The notes under the pieces: generated by a model | The model's database searches: none | What the model saw: only the letters and a program-made list of their open reading frames with translations | Told to the model about the DNA's origin: nothing | Source of the DNA: Cystobacter fuscus | Lineage (GTDB): Bacteria > Myxococcota > Myxococcia > Myxococcales > Myxococcaceae | Direction of reading: 5' to 3' | Length of the DNA stretch: 64,000 bases | Assembly (NCBI RefSeq): GCF_002305875.1 | Contig: NZ_CP022098.1 | Location: forward strand, 3,968,001 to 4,032,000 | Translations under genes and position numbers: made by a program | Shown: positions 1-8,131 of the stretch, one piece after another | Layout of the letters: every line of letters starts with the position of its first letter | Position numbering within the stretch: the first letter of the stretch is position 1

Positions 1-586
1 CCAGCCGCACCGCGCCCGTCACCGCGAGCTTCACCGCCAGCGGGTACAGCCGGTGCTCCTCCTTGAGGATGCGCGCGGACAGGGCCGCCTCGTCATCCCC
101 GGCGAGCACGGGCACCGCCGCCTGCGCGATGATGGGGCCCGTGTCCATGCCGGGATCCACGAAGTGCACCGTGCACCCGGCCACCTTCACGCCCCTGTCC
201 AGGGCCTGCCGCTGGGCGTGCAGCCCGGGGAAGGCCGGCAGCAGCGAGGGGTGGATGTTGAGCACCCGGCCCGGAAAGCGCCCGAGGAAGTCCGCCCCGA
301 GCAGCCGCATGAAGCCCGCCAGGCACACCCACTCGACGCCGACGGCCTCCAGCGCGTCGCCCAGCGCCTTCTCGAAGTCCGCGCGCGAGCCGAACGTCTT
401 GTGATCCAACACCCGCGCCGCCACGCCCGCCGTGCGCGCCCGCTCCAGGGCGAAGGCGGTGGGCACGTTGGAGACCACCAGGGCCACCTCGGCCGGGTAG
501 TCCGAGCGGGCACACGCATCGAGCAGGGCCTGCAGGTTGCTGCCACTGCCCGACACCAGCACGCCCAGCTTCGCGCGGCCACTCAT
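1..586 (-). CDS. purN: Phosphoribosylglycinamide formyltransferase PurN (3' end beyond window)
   Basis: Cytosolic enzyme of purine biosynthesis that transfers a formyl group from 10-formyl-THF to GAR. The minus-strand frame opens at an ATG (584-586) and stays open to base 1, giving about 195 residues, so only the C-terminal end is cut off by the window. The N-terminal Rossmann glycine motif VSGSGSNLQ and the catalytic stretch LNIHPSLLP (Asn110, His112), then DPGMDTGP with the conserved Asp, are all readable. Its ATG overlaps the purM stop by 4 nt (ATGA), so the two genes are translationally coupled. Identity is firm from motifs and context. Confidence 0.95.
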   Translation of the reverse strand, partial: MSGRAKLGVLVSGSGSNLQALLDACARSDYPAEVALVVSNVPTAFALERARTAGVAARVLDHKTFGSRADFEKALGDALEAVGVEWVCLAGFMRLLGADFLGRFPGRVLNIHPSLLPAFPGLHAQRQALDRGVKVAGCTVHFVDPGMDTGPIIAQAAVPVLAGDDEAALSARILKEEHRLYPLAVKLAVTGAVRL

Positions 587-1620
587 GGGTGGATGACCGC
601 CGTGGCCTCGCCCTGACCGGCCTCCACGCGGCCCACCTCGCTGGCCTCCACGCCGCGCGCGTGGAGCACCGACAGCGCCGCCGCCACGTCCTCCTTCGCC
701 ACCACCGCGATGAGGCCCAGGCCCATGTTGAAGGTGTTGTACATCTCCTCCCGCGCCACGTTTCCGAGCTTCTGGATGAGCTCGAAGAGGGCGGGGCGCT
801 TCCAGGCCTTCTCGTCGAGCACGGCGCGCGTGCCGTCCGGCAGGCAGCGCGGCAGGTTGCCCGGAATGCCGCTGCCGGTGATGTGCGCCATGCCCTTCAC
901 CTTCACGGCCTTCATGAGCGCCAGCGCGTCCTTCACGTAGATGCGCGTGGGCTCCAGCAGCGCGTCGCCGAGCGGCCGGTCCAGCCCCTCGGGCACCGCG
1001 TCCAGGGCGAGCTTCGCGTCCTCCAACAGCACCTTGCGCGCCAGCGAGTAGCCGTTGGAGTGCAGGCCCGAGGACGTCAGGCCGATGAGCGCGTCACCGG
1101 GCGCCACGCTCTTGCCGTCGATGATCTCCGAGCGCTCCACCACGCCCACGCAGAAGCCCGCCAGGTCGTACTCGCCCCGCGCGTAGAAGCCCGGCATCTC
1201 CGCCGTCTCCCCACCCAGCAGCGCGCAGCCCGCCTGCTCGCACCCCACGGCGATGCCCTTGACCACCTCGGCCGCGGCGTCCACCTCCAGCCGCCCGGTG
1301 GCGAAGTAGTCCAGGAAGAAGAGCGGCTCGGCGCCACAGGTGAGGATGTCGTTCACCGACATCGCCACCAGATCGATGCCCACCGTGCCGTGCCGGCCCG
1401 CCTGGAAGGCCACCTTCAGCTTGGTGCCCACCCCGTCCGTGCCCGCCACCAGCACCGGCTCGCGGTACTTCCCCGGCGGCAGGGCGAAGAGGCCTCCAAA
1501 GCCTCCCACTCCCGCCACCACCTCCGGCCTCATCGTGCGCGCCGCGTGCGGCTTGATGCGCTCGACGAAGGCGTCCCCGGCCTCGATGTCCACTCCCGAC
1601 TGCTTGTAGGTCGTTCCCAC
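583..1620 (-). CDS. purM: Phosphoribosylformylglycinamidine cyclo-ligase (AIR synthetase) PurM
   Basis: Full-length 345-residue AIR synthetase, the ATP-dependent step that closes the imidazole ring in purine biosynthesis; acts in the cytosol as a dimer. GTDGVGTK at about residues 60-67 and GGETAEMPG at about 136-144 are the family signature segments, and the length matches the usual 340-350. It is the first gene of a purM-purN operon, its TGA overlapping the purN ATG. The opposite strand carries a long open frame over the same bases that is only a codon-bias shadow. The 193 nt upstream is shared with the divergent CRP-like gene. Confidence 0.97.
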   Translation of the reverse strand: MGTTYKQSGVDIEAGDAFVERIKPHAARTMRPEVVAGVGGFGGLFALPPGKYREPVLVAGTDGVGTKLKVAFQAGRHGTVGIDLVAMSVNDILTCGAEPLFFLDYFATGRLEVDAAAEVVKGIAVGCEQAGCALLGGETAEMPGFYARGEYDLAGFCVGVVERSEIIDGKSVAPGDALIGLTSSGLHSNGYSLARKVLLEDAKLALDAVPEGLDRPLGDALLEPTRIYVKDALALMKAVKVKGMAHITGSGIPGNLPRCLPDGTRAVLDEKAWKRPALFELIQKLGNVAREEMYNTFNMGLGLIAVVAKEDVAAALSVLHARGVEASEVGRVEAGQGEATAVIHP

Positions 1621-1774
1621 GCGGCGCCTTCTACCGGCTTTGCCCCGCCCCTGTCTCGGCCCATGCCTGCCCGCCGTCTCATTCTTCGGGGCGGTGAACC
1701 GTTTCCACTCGGGCTCCCCGGGGTAGGCGTCCAGGCGACATGGCGGGGGGACGACAGGGGAACTCAGTCTGAAT

Positions 1775-1803
1775 TTGACCCTGTCGACAGGGAGGGCTTA
1801 ACT
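1775..1803 (+). promoter_or_regulatory. Candidate promoter with a 14-bp perfect palindrome
   Basis: TTGACC (1775-1780), 17 nt, then TTAACT (1798-1803) resembles a weak sigma-70 promoter. The perfect dyad CCCTGTCGACAGGG (1779-1792) overlaps the -35 and spacer, where a repressor would bind. The following ATG at 1814 has no good Shine-Dalgarno at normal distance, so the transcript could be nearly leaderless. All of this is inference from the bases. Confidence 0.35.
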
Positions 1804-1813
1804 CGGCTCCGCG

Positions 1814-2464
1814 ATGGGCGCCGAGGAAACCCTCTTTCAGCGTTTTGGCAAGGAGTTCTCGAAGGGCACGGTTCTCTTCCGCGAGGGAGAGGCGGGTCGG
1901 GAGATGTTCGTCCTGCAATCAGGGCGGATCGCCATCTCCAAGCGCGTGCGCGACGAGGAGAAGATGCTGGCGGTGCTCGGGCCCGGCGAGTTCTTCGGGG
2001 AGATGGCCATCATCTCCAACCGGCCTCGCAACGCCACGGCCACCGTGAGCGAGGACGCCAAGCTGCTGGTGATCGATCCCAAGACGTTCGAGGGGATGAT
2101 CCGCGGCAACGCGGAGATCGCCGTGCGGATGATCAAGAAGCTGGCCGAGCGCCTGTCGGAGGCGGACGCGCAGATCGAGAACCTGCTGCACTCGGATCCG
2201 GCCAGCCGCGTGGTGCACCACGTGCTCCAGACGTGCCGCACGCGGGGGCGGCCCACGGAGGAGGGGATGGAGATCGATCTGCCCCTGCGCGAGATGCCCC
2301 AGCAGATCGGCGTGGGCGAGCCGGCCATCCGGCACGTGTTGGACAGGTTGGAGCGGGCGGGATTGCTGGAGCGCGCGGGTGACAGGGTCACCGTGCAGGA
2401 TACGGCGCGCCTGCACGACTTCCTCCAATACCTGGAGATGAAGTGGAAGTTCGGAGACCTCTAG
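1814..2464 (+). CDS. CRP/FNR-family cyclic-nucleotide-binding transcriptional regulator
   Basis: 216-residue regulator with an N-terminal cyclic-nucleotide-binding beta-roll (about residues 10-115; phosphate-cassette-like FGEMAIISNRPRNAT) joined by a long dimer helix to a C-terminal Crp-type winged helix (about 160-205, recognition-helix segment around GVGEPAIRHVLDRLERAGLL). It lacks the Cys cluster of FNR. It is not recognisably MrpC, the myxobacterial developmental CRP-like regulator. One base separates it from a gene for a putative cyclic-nucleotide phosphodiesterase, which supports cAMP or another cyclic nucleotide as ligand and suggests receptor and ligand-destroying enzyme are co-expressed. 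A palindrome just upstream could be an autoregulatory site. Confidence 0.85.
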   Translation: MGAEETLFQRFGKEFSKGTVLFREGEAGREMFVLQSGRIAISKRVRDEEKMLAVLGPGEFFGEMAIISNRPRNATATVSEDAKLLVIDPKTFEGMIRGNAEIAVRMIKKLAERLSEADAQIENLLHSDPASRVVHHVLQTCRTRGRPTEEGMEIDLPLREMPQQIGVGEPAIRHVLDRLERAGLLERAGDRVTVQDTARLHDFLQYLEMKWKFGDL

Positions 2465-2465
2465 C

Positions 2466-3221
2466 GTGAAGCTTCACGTCCTTGGCTGCCATGGTGGCGA
2501 GCTGCCCGCGTGCCGCACCACGTGCTTCCTCGTGGACGACGTGCTCGCGCTGGACGCGGGCGCGCTCACGAGCACGCTGTCGCTGGAGCAGCTGTGCAAG
2601 ATCGATGACATCATCGTCGGCCACAGCCATTTCGATCACGTGAAGGATCTGCCGCTGATGGCCGATCTCATCATCGGCCGGCGCGACACGCCCGTGACCA
2701 TCCACGCCTCGCGCGAGTGCGCCCGGGCGCTGCGCGACAACATGTTCAACAACGCGCTGTGGCCGGACTTCACGCGCATTCCCACGCGCAAGGAGCCGGT
2801 GCTGCGCATCAAGCCCTTCCGCGCCGGCAGCACCTTCCAGGTGGGCCCCTACACGGTGCAGTCCATCCCGGTGCACCACCCGGTGGAGTCCTGCGGCTTC
2901 GTCATCACCCGGGGCCGCACGTCGCTGGCCATGAGCGGGGACACCGGCCCCACGGACAAGCTGTGGAAGGTGCTCAACCAGACGCCCACCCTCAAGGCGC
3001 TCCTCATCGAGACGAGCTTCCCCAACGCGTTGCAGCAACTCTCCGACGTCTCCGGCCACCTCACGCCCCGCACGCTCAAGAGCGAGCTGGCCAAGTTCGA
3101 GCGCGACGGGTGCACCGTGCTGCTCTACCACCTCAAGCCCGCCTTCGTTCAGCAGGTGAAGAAGGAAGTGGCCGACATGCCCGTCGAGGTCCTGGAACTC
3201 GGGGATACCTTCGAGTTCTAG
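2466..3221 (+). CDS. Class II 3',5'-cyclic-nucleotide phosphodiesterase-like metallo-beta-lactamase-fold protein
   Basis: 251-residue metallo-beta-lactamase-fold hydrolase. HSHFDH at residues 53-58 is the zinc-binding HxHxDH motif; later come a conserved His after PVHHPVES, the Asp of SGDTGPTD and the His of HLTP, an order that fits class II phosphodiesterases (yeast PDE1/CpdP type) better than glyoxalases or RNase Z. It starts at GTG one base after the stop of the CRP-like regulator, so the pair is one operon. Inference: it lowers the cyclic nucleotide sensed by its neighbour. Substrate is not proven by sequence. Confidence 0.75.
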   Translation: MKLHVLGCHGGELPACRTTCFLVDDVLALDAGALTSTLSLEQLCKIDDIIVGHSHFDHVKDLPLMADLIIGRRDTPVTIHASRECARALRDNMFNNALWPDFTRIPTRKEPVLRIKPFRAGSTFQVGPYTVQSIPVHHPVESCGFVITRGRTSLAMSGDTGPTDKLWKVLNQTPTLKALLIETSFPNALQQLSDVSGHLTPRTLKSELAKFERDGCTVLLYHLKPAFVQQVKKEVADMPVEVLELGDTFEF

Positions 3222-3269
3222 CATGGGAGTTGACGGCCCCCGGGCAGTTGGGATTAACCGGGCCCTCCC

Positions 3270-4115
3270 ATGGCCTGGTTCTCGAAGAAGCCCCGTATCG
3301 CCACCGCTCCCGAACCCGTCGAAGCCCCCAGCCGCATGCAGGGCCTGTGGGCCAAGTGCGAGAACTGTGACGAGATCCTCTACCGGCAGGAGTTGGAGAA
3401 GAACCTCAACGTCTGCCCGCACTGCGATCACCACCTGCCCTGGCCCGCGCGCACCCGCCTCGCCACGCTGTTGGATCCCGACAGCTTCGAGGAGTTCGAC
3501 AAGGAGCTCGAGCCGCAGGATCCGCTCGGGTTCACCGACTCGAAGAAGTACAAGGATCGGCTGAAGTCCACGCGCAAGGCGCTCGGGGAGAACGACGCCT
3601 TCATCTCCGGCGTGGGGCGCATCGATGGCAAGCAGGTGTCGGTGGGCTGCTTCGTGTTCGAGTTCATGGGCGGCTCCATGGGCTCGGTGGTGGGCGAGAA
3701 GTGCACGCGCGTCTTCGAGCGCGCGCACGAGCTCAAGTGCCCCGCCATCGTCTTCTCCGCCTCGGGCGGCGCGCGCATGCAGGAGGGCATCTTTTCCCTC
3801 ATGCAGATGGCCAAGACGAGCGCGGCCATCGCCCGCTTCCGCAACGTGGGCAAGCCCTACATCTCCGTGCTGCTGCACCCCACCACGGGCGGCGTGGCGG
3901 CCTCGTTCTCGTGGCTGGGGGACGTGATGCTCGCCGAGCCCAAGGCGCTCATCGGCTTCGCCGGCCCGCGCGTCATCGAGCAGACCATCCGCCAGAAGCT
4001 CCCCGAGGGCTTCCAGCGCTCCGAGTTCCTCGTGGAGCACGGCATGCTCGACGCCATCGTCGCGCGCAGGGATCTGCGCGCCAAGCTCGGGCAGATCATC
4101 GGGCTGCTCGGCTAG
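3270..4115 (+). CDS. accD: Acetyl-CoA carboxylase carboxyltransferase subunit beta
   Basis: 281-residue beta subunit of the carboxyltransferase that transfers CO2 from biotin-BCCP to acetyl-CoA, the committed step of fatty-acid synthesis; works with AccA in the cytosol. The N-terminal zinc ribbon is intact: Cys30, Cys33, Cys49, Cys52. The crotonase-like core includes the SGGARMQEG oxyanion loop and the TTGGVAASF segment. Length is typical. folC follows 21 nt downstream, the accD-folC order found in many proteobacteria. Confidence 0.97.
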   Translation: MAWFSKKPRIATAPEPVEAPSRMQGLWAKCENCDEILYRQELEKNLNVCPHCDHHLPWPARTRLATLLDPDSFEEFDKELEPQDPLGFTDSKKYKDRLKSTRKALGENDAFISGVGRIDGKQVSVGCFVFEFMGGSMGSVVGEKCTRVFERAHELKCPAIVFSASGGARMQEGIFSLMQMAKTSAAIARFRNVGKPYISVLLHPTTGGVAASFSWLGDVMLAEPKALIGFAGPRVIEQTIRQKLPEGFQRSEFLVEHGMLDAIVARRDLRAKLGQIIGLLG

Positions 4116-4136
4116 TCGTCCCTTCCGCGCCGCGCC

Positions 4137-5438
4137 ATGCTCCCCCGGACGCCCGCCGAGGCCCTGGAGTTCTTCTCCCGGCTGAGCCCCTCCAGCATCA
4201 AGCTCGGCCTCGAGCGCGTGGAGGCGGCCCTGGAGGCGCTCGGCCATCCCGAGCGGCGCTTCCCCGCGCTGCACGTGGCGGGCACCAACGGCAAGGGCAG
4301 CACCTGCGCGTTCGCCTCGGCGGCCCTCCACGCCGCGGGCCACCGGGTGGGGCTCTACACCTCACCCCACCTGGTGCGCGTCAACGAGCGCATCCGCGTG
4401 GACGGGGTGGAGATCTCCGACGAGACCTTCGGTCAGCGCATCCTCGAGGTGCTGGAGCGCCACCCCGAGGCGGCCACCTCGCTCACGTACTTCGAGTTCG
4501 GCACCGTGGTGGCCTTCTGGCACTTCGCGCGCGAGGCCGTGGACGTGGCCGTGGTGGAGGTGGGGCTCGGAGGCCGTCTGGACGCCACGCGCGCCTGTGT
4601 GCCGCTCGTCACCGCCATCACCCCGGTGTCCTTCGATCACATGGAGTACCTGGGCAACACCCTGGGGGCCATCGCCGCGGAGAAGGCGGGCATCCTCAAG
4701 CCGGGCGTGCCGGTGGTGCTCAGCCGCCAGGCGCCCGAGGCGCTCGAGGTCCTCGAGCGTCTGGCCCGGGAGCGTCAGGCTCCCGTGCTCCTGGAGGGCC
4801 GTGACTTCCACCTGGGGCAGCGTCCCGGAGGCGGCCTCGCCTACGAGGGGAGCGGACTGTCGCTGGAGGGCCTGTCCCTCAGCCTGCGGGGCGAGCATCA
4901 GTGGCAGAACGCCGCGGTGGCCCTGGCCGCGCTGGAGCAACTCTCCGCGCGGGGCGTGCGCGTCCCGCCCGAGGCCCTGCGGACCGGGCTTGCTGGAGCC
5001 CGCTGGCCTGGACGCCTGGAGGAACTCGGTGGCTCGCCCCCCGTGTTGCTGGATGGCGCACACAACCCCGCGGGGGTGGGCGTGCTGCTCGAGGGCCTGC
5101 GCTCGCTCTATCCTGGGCGCCGGGTGCACTGCGTCTTCGGTGTGGTGGCCGACAAGGACCGGGGCCCCATGTTGCGCGCGCTCCTTCCCGCCTGTTCCTC
5201 GGTCCACTTGACGCCGCTGGACACCCCACGCTCGCTCTCTCCCGAGAGCTACCTCGACAAGGCCCGTGCCTTGTGCGAGAATGCCTACTCCTACGCCTCC
5301 CTGGACGCGGCGCTCGCGGGGGCACTCGCCCAAGCCGCACCCTCGGACGTACTCCTGTGTACGGGTTCACTGTTCCTGGTGGGCTCGGTCCGCGCCAAAT
5401 GGGGCGGAAACCTTGGCGCGTTGCATCAGCATTCGTAG
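4137..5438 (+). CDS. folC: Bifunctional folylpolyglutamate synthase/dihydrofolate synthase
   Basis: 433-residue Mur-ligase-fold enzyme that joins dihydropteroate to glutamate and extends the polyglutamate tail of folates. P-loop GTNGKGST at residues 49-56, central ligase segment VEVGLGGRLDAT, and the C-terminal domain with LDGAHNPAG and VFGVVADKD are all present. Directly follows accD and precedes a hydrolase gene by 9 nt, so it lies inside a plus-strand operon. Length and motifs are normal. Confidence 0.96.
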   Translation: MLPRTPAEALEFFSRLSPSSIKLGLERVEAALEALGHPERRFPALHVAGTNGKGSTCAFASAALHAAGHRVGLYTSPHLVRVNERIRVDGVEISDETFGQRILEVLERHPEAATSLTYFEFGTVVAFWHFAREAVDVAVVEVGLGGRLDATRACVPLVTAITPVSFDHMEYLGNTLGAIAAEKAGILKPGVPVVLSRQAPEALEVLERLARERQAPVLLEGRDFHLGQRPGGGLAYEGSGLSLEGLSLSLRGEHQWQNAAVALAALEQLSARGVRVPPEALRTGLAGARWPGRLEELGGSPPVLLDGAHNPAGVGVLLEGLRSLYPGRRVHCVFGVVADKDRGPMLRALLPACSSVHLTPLDTPRSLSPESYLDKARALCENAYSYASLDAALAGALAQAAPSDVLLCTGSLFLVGSVRAKWGGNLGALHQHS

Positions 5439-5447
5439 ATTACACCT

Positions 5448-6728
5448 ATGCGCTTGCCGGATTGGAGAGCGGCGACTCCAACGGGTCCCCACACACCGAC
5501 GGTCGACGAGGTCGACTTCCGGTCGCTCTACCAGAAGACGAAGTACGTCGTGGAGACCGCCGATGGCTGGTCTCTGGTCATCACCCGCTACCGCCCCGTC
5601 AAGCAGCCCTTCGCGCAGCCCCTGTTCGGTGAGCCACTGCTCCTGGTTCATGGCTTCTCGCAGAACCGCCACGCGTGGACGAGCGGCCAGTTCGTCAAGA
5701 ACCTGCTGTTCTTCGGTGTGGACATCCACATCCTGGAACTGCGCGGCCACGGCAAGAGTTCCATCGAGTTCCAGAAGGATCGCGCCGCGCGCTTCCGCCG
5801 TCCGCTGCCCGCGGACCTGGACTACGGCTGGGACATCGACAGCTACTTTCTCTATGACCTGCCGGCCGCGGTGTCGGGCGTCAAGCGCATCACCCGGCGC
5901 GAGCGCATCTTCTACTGCGGCCACTCGATGGGCGGGATGCTCGGCTACGGGTACGCGGGCATCCACGATGACTTCGAGGGCCTCATCACCATCGGCTCCG
6001 CGGCGGACCTGGGCCGGGGCACGATGCTCCTGCGGATGCTGTCGATGTGGACGGGAGTGATCGGCTCGAGCATCGACCTGGCGTTCGCGGGGCGCAACCT
6101 GGAGGAGCGCGTGGGGTACGAGGGCCGGCGGTTGCTGGCGCGCGGCGTCGCGCCCCTGCACGAGGGCCTGTCCCAGTGGCTCAGTCCGAAGGAGGCTCCG
6201 CGCGAGCGCCAGTTCCGCGCCATTCCAGTGGATGACTGGCTGAAGTTCGCCGAGCGGCAGCTCGCCCGCGCCGAGGAGTACCCGCTCGTCAACCGCATCA
6301 CCACGCGCATCAACCGGCTGAGCAATCCGGCGCGCGCCAGCGCCAAGGACGTGCGCTGGCTGCTGCGCGAGGGCGGGGAGCGCGAGCCGCGCAAGGTGGT
6401 GGAGCAGTTCGCCTCGTGGATCCGCCGCGGGGAGATGGTGTGCTACCGCACGGGGTTCGACTTCAAGCGGGGCTTCTCGAAGATCCACATCCCCATGGCC
6501 ATCATCTTCGGGGACATGGATCCGCTGGCGTCGCTGGAGTCCACACGCAGCGTGTACCACGCGGCCAAGAGCGAGTACCTCCTCTGGCGGCCGGTGAAGG
6601 GCAACAGCCACCTCGAGCTGACGATGGGGCACGACATCCGGCAGATCTGCTACGACATCAAGAACCTCATCGAGTACGCGCGCACCCACCGTACGCGCGG
6701 GCCCGCGCTGCCCCGGATAGAGAAGTAG
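5448..6728 (+). CDS. Alpha/beta-hydrolase fold lipase/esterase-like protein
   Basis: 426-residue protein with an alpha/beta-hydrolase core: oxyanion HG in LLLVHGFSQNR (about 66-76), nucleophile elbow GHSMGG (158-163, Ser160), an acid candidate in IFGDMDPLAS and a late His in GNSHLE or MGHDI. A roughly 130-residue insertion after the elbow is rich in charged residues and could form a lid or cap. There is no signal peptide. The substrate is not recognisable; lipid or polyester hydrolysis is possible. It sits 9 nt after folC and before an exported AMIN protein, so it may be co-transcribed with folC without sharing its pathway. Confidence 0.75.
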   Translation: MRLPDWRAATPTGPHTPTVDEVDFRSLYQKTKYVVETADGWSLVITRYRPVKQPFAQPLFGEPLLLVHGFSQNRHAWTSGQFVKNLLFFGVDIHILELRGHGKSSIEFQKDRAARFRRPLPADLDYGWDIDSYFLYDLPAAVSGVKRITRRERIFYCGHSMGGMLGYGYAGIHDDFEGLITIGSAADLGRGTMLLRMLSMWTGVIGSSIDLAFAGRNLEERVGYEGRRLLARGVAPLHEGLSQWLSPKEAPRERQFRAIPVDDWLKFAERQLARAEEYPLVNRITTRINRLSNPARASAKDVRWLLREGGEREPRKVVEQFASWIRRGEMVCYRTGFDFKRGFSKIHIPMAIIFGDMDPLASLESTRSVYHAAKSEYLLWRPVKGNSHLELTMGHDIRQICYDIKNLIEYARTHRTRGPALPRIEK

Positions 6729-6803
6729 AGCGGACGTTTCCGGCGGCTTCAGGACGAGGGAAAAGTTGGAGCCTTGACGTCGCGTGTTAGCGTCGGGTGT
6801 GTC

Positions 6804-8117
6804 ATGCGTTCGTCCACCATCAAGTCGTCTCCGAGTGCCTTCGTCCTCCTCTTGATCACGTGCGTGCTGGGATCGGCCCGGGCGCTGGCGCAGGAGTCGG
6901 GCGCGGGCAATCTCAACTCCATCTCCAGCGTGAACGTGAGGGGAGGGACGGTGGAGATCGTGGGCACGAAGAAGCCCAACTTCACCACCTTCACGCTGAC
7001 GGATCCGCCGCGGCTCGTCATCGACATCTCCGAGGCCGTCTTCTCCGGCGTGAAGGAGGACATCACCGTGGGCAATGGCACCATCACCGCCATCCGCACG
7101 GCGAGCTATGGCTCGGATGAATCGGCCATCGCCCGGGTGCTCATCGGCTACGAGCGCGAGGTGGACACGGACATCCAGGCGCGGGGCAACTCCCTGGTGG
7201 TGAGCGTGGCGGGGGGCACGGCGGCCCAAGCGGCGGCTCCCTCCGGCCCGGCGCCGACGACGGACGCTGCGCCCGCGGCCACCGGCACCGACACGCAGCA
7301 GGCGGGCGCGTCGGCACAGGCGGCACAGGAAGAGCAGAAGCGGCAGGAGGCCGCCGCGGCCCAGGCCGCCCAGGCGGCGCAGGAGGAGCGCAAGCGGCAG
7401 GAACTCGCCGCGGCCCAGGCCGCCGAGCAGGAGCAGGCGGAGGCGCGGCGTCAGGCCGAGGCTCGAGCCGCGGCCGAGCGCAAGACCGAGGAGGAGCGCG
7501 CCCAGCAGGAGCGCGCGACCCAGGCCGCCGAGAAGCAACGGCAGCAGGAGGAGGCGCGGGCCGCGGCCGACGCCCGCCGGGAGTCGGAGGCCCAGGCCTC
7601 CGAGGCGAAGCGGCGCCAGGCCGCCGAGGATCGGGCCCGCCGGGAGTCGGAGGCCCAGGCCGCGGCCGAGGAGCGGCGGCGCCAGCAGGAGGAGGCCCGG
7701 GAGGCGCGCGCGGCGCGTGTCGCCCAGGCGGAGACGCCCCGGAGGGAACCGGCACGACAGGAGGGTCCTCCCTCCGTGTCCTCGCGCCGCAAGACGATGA
7801 CGTTGGTGGGCTTCAAGCAGGAGCGGGGGGCCTCGCGCGTCTTCGTGCGCACCAACGAGCCCGTGCGCTACTCCGTCTCGCCCGCGGGCGACAAGCTGGT
7901 GGTGGTGGAGCTGGAGAACACCGTCATCGCCGAGGAGAACAACACCCGCGCGATGGACACCTCCTTCTTCAACACGGCGGTGGCCTCGGTGGACGCCAAC
8001 CCGGGCCCCTCGCGCTCGGTGCGCGTCTCCATCCGGCTCAAGCAGCAGGTGCCCTACGAGACACGTCAGGAGGGCAACGAGCTGTCGATCGAGTTCCAGC
8101 GCCCGGCCTCCCGTTGA
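6804..8117 (+). CDS. Exported AMIN-domain protein with two AMIN modules and a TolA-like Ala/Gln/Glu/Arg linker
   Basis: I start this gene at the ATG at 6804, where a signal peptide begins (hydrophobic AFVLLLITCVLG ending near ARALAQ); a TTG ten codons upstream is possible. A first AMIN-type beta domain (about residues 25-130) is followed by about 180 residues of nearly pure Ala, Gln, Glu and Arg, predicted as a long coiled coil like TolA, and then a second AMIN-like domain at the C-terminus. AMIN domains bind septal or periplasmic peptidoglycan regions in PilQ and AmiC. The protein lacks the secretin and amidase domains, so it may be a spacer or adaptor across the periplasm. It lies 14 nt before lptD. 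Confidence 0.75.
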   Translation: MRSSTIKSSPSAFVLLLITCVLGSARALAQESGAGNLNSISSVNVRGGTVEIVGTKKPNFTTFTLTDPPRLVIDISEAVFSGVKEDITVGNGTITAIRTASYGSDESAIARVLIGYEREVDTDIQARGNSLVVSVAGGTAAQAAAPSGPAPTTDAAPAATGTDTQQAGASAQAAQEEQKRQEAAAAQAAQAAQEERKRQELAAAQAAEQEQAEARRQAEARAAAERKTEEERAQQERATQAAEKQRQQEEARAAADARRESEAQASEAKRRQAAEDRARRESEAQAAAEERRRQQEEAREARAARVAQAETPRREPARQEGPPSVSSRRKTMTLVGFKQERGASRVFVRTNEPVRYSVSPAGDKLVVVELENTVIAEENNTRAMDTSFFNTAVASVDANPGPSRSVRVSIRLKQQVPYETRQEGNELSIEFQRPASR

Positions 8118-8131
8118 TATAGGGGCGGGCC

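Noticed and set aside
1814-2464. Assigning the CRP-like gene to MrpC
   Set aside because: The only shared feature is the CRP domain plan. The neighbours and sequence do not match what I know of MrpC.
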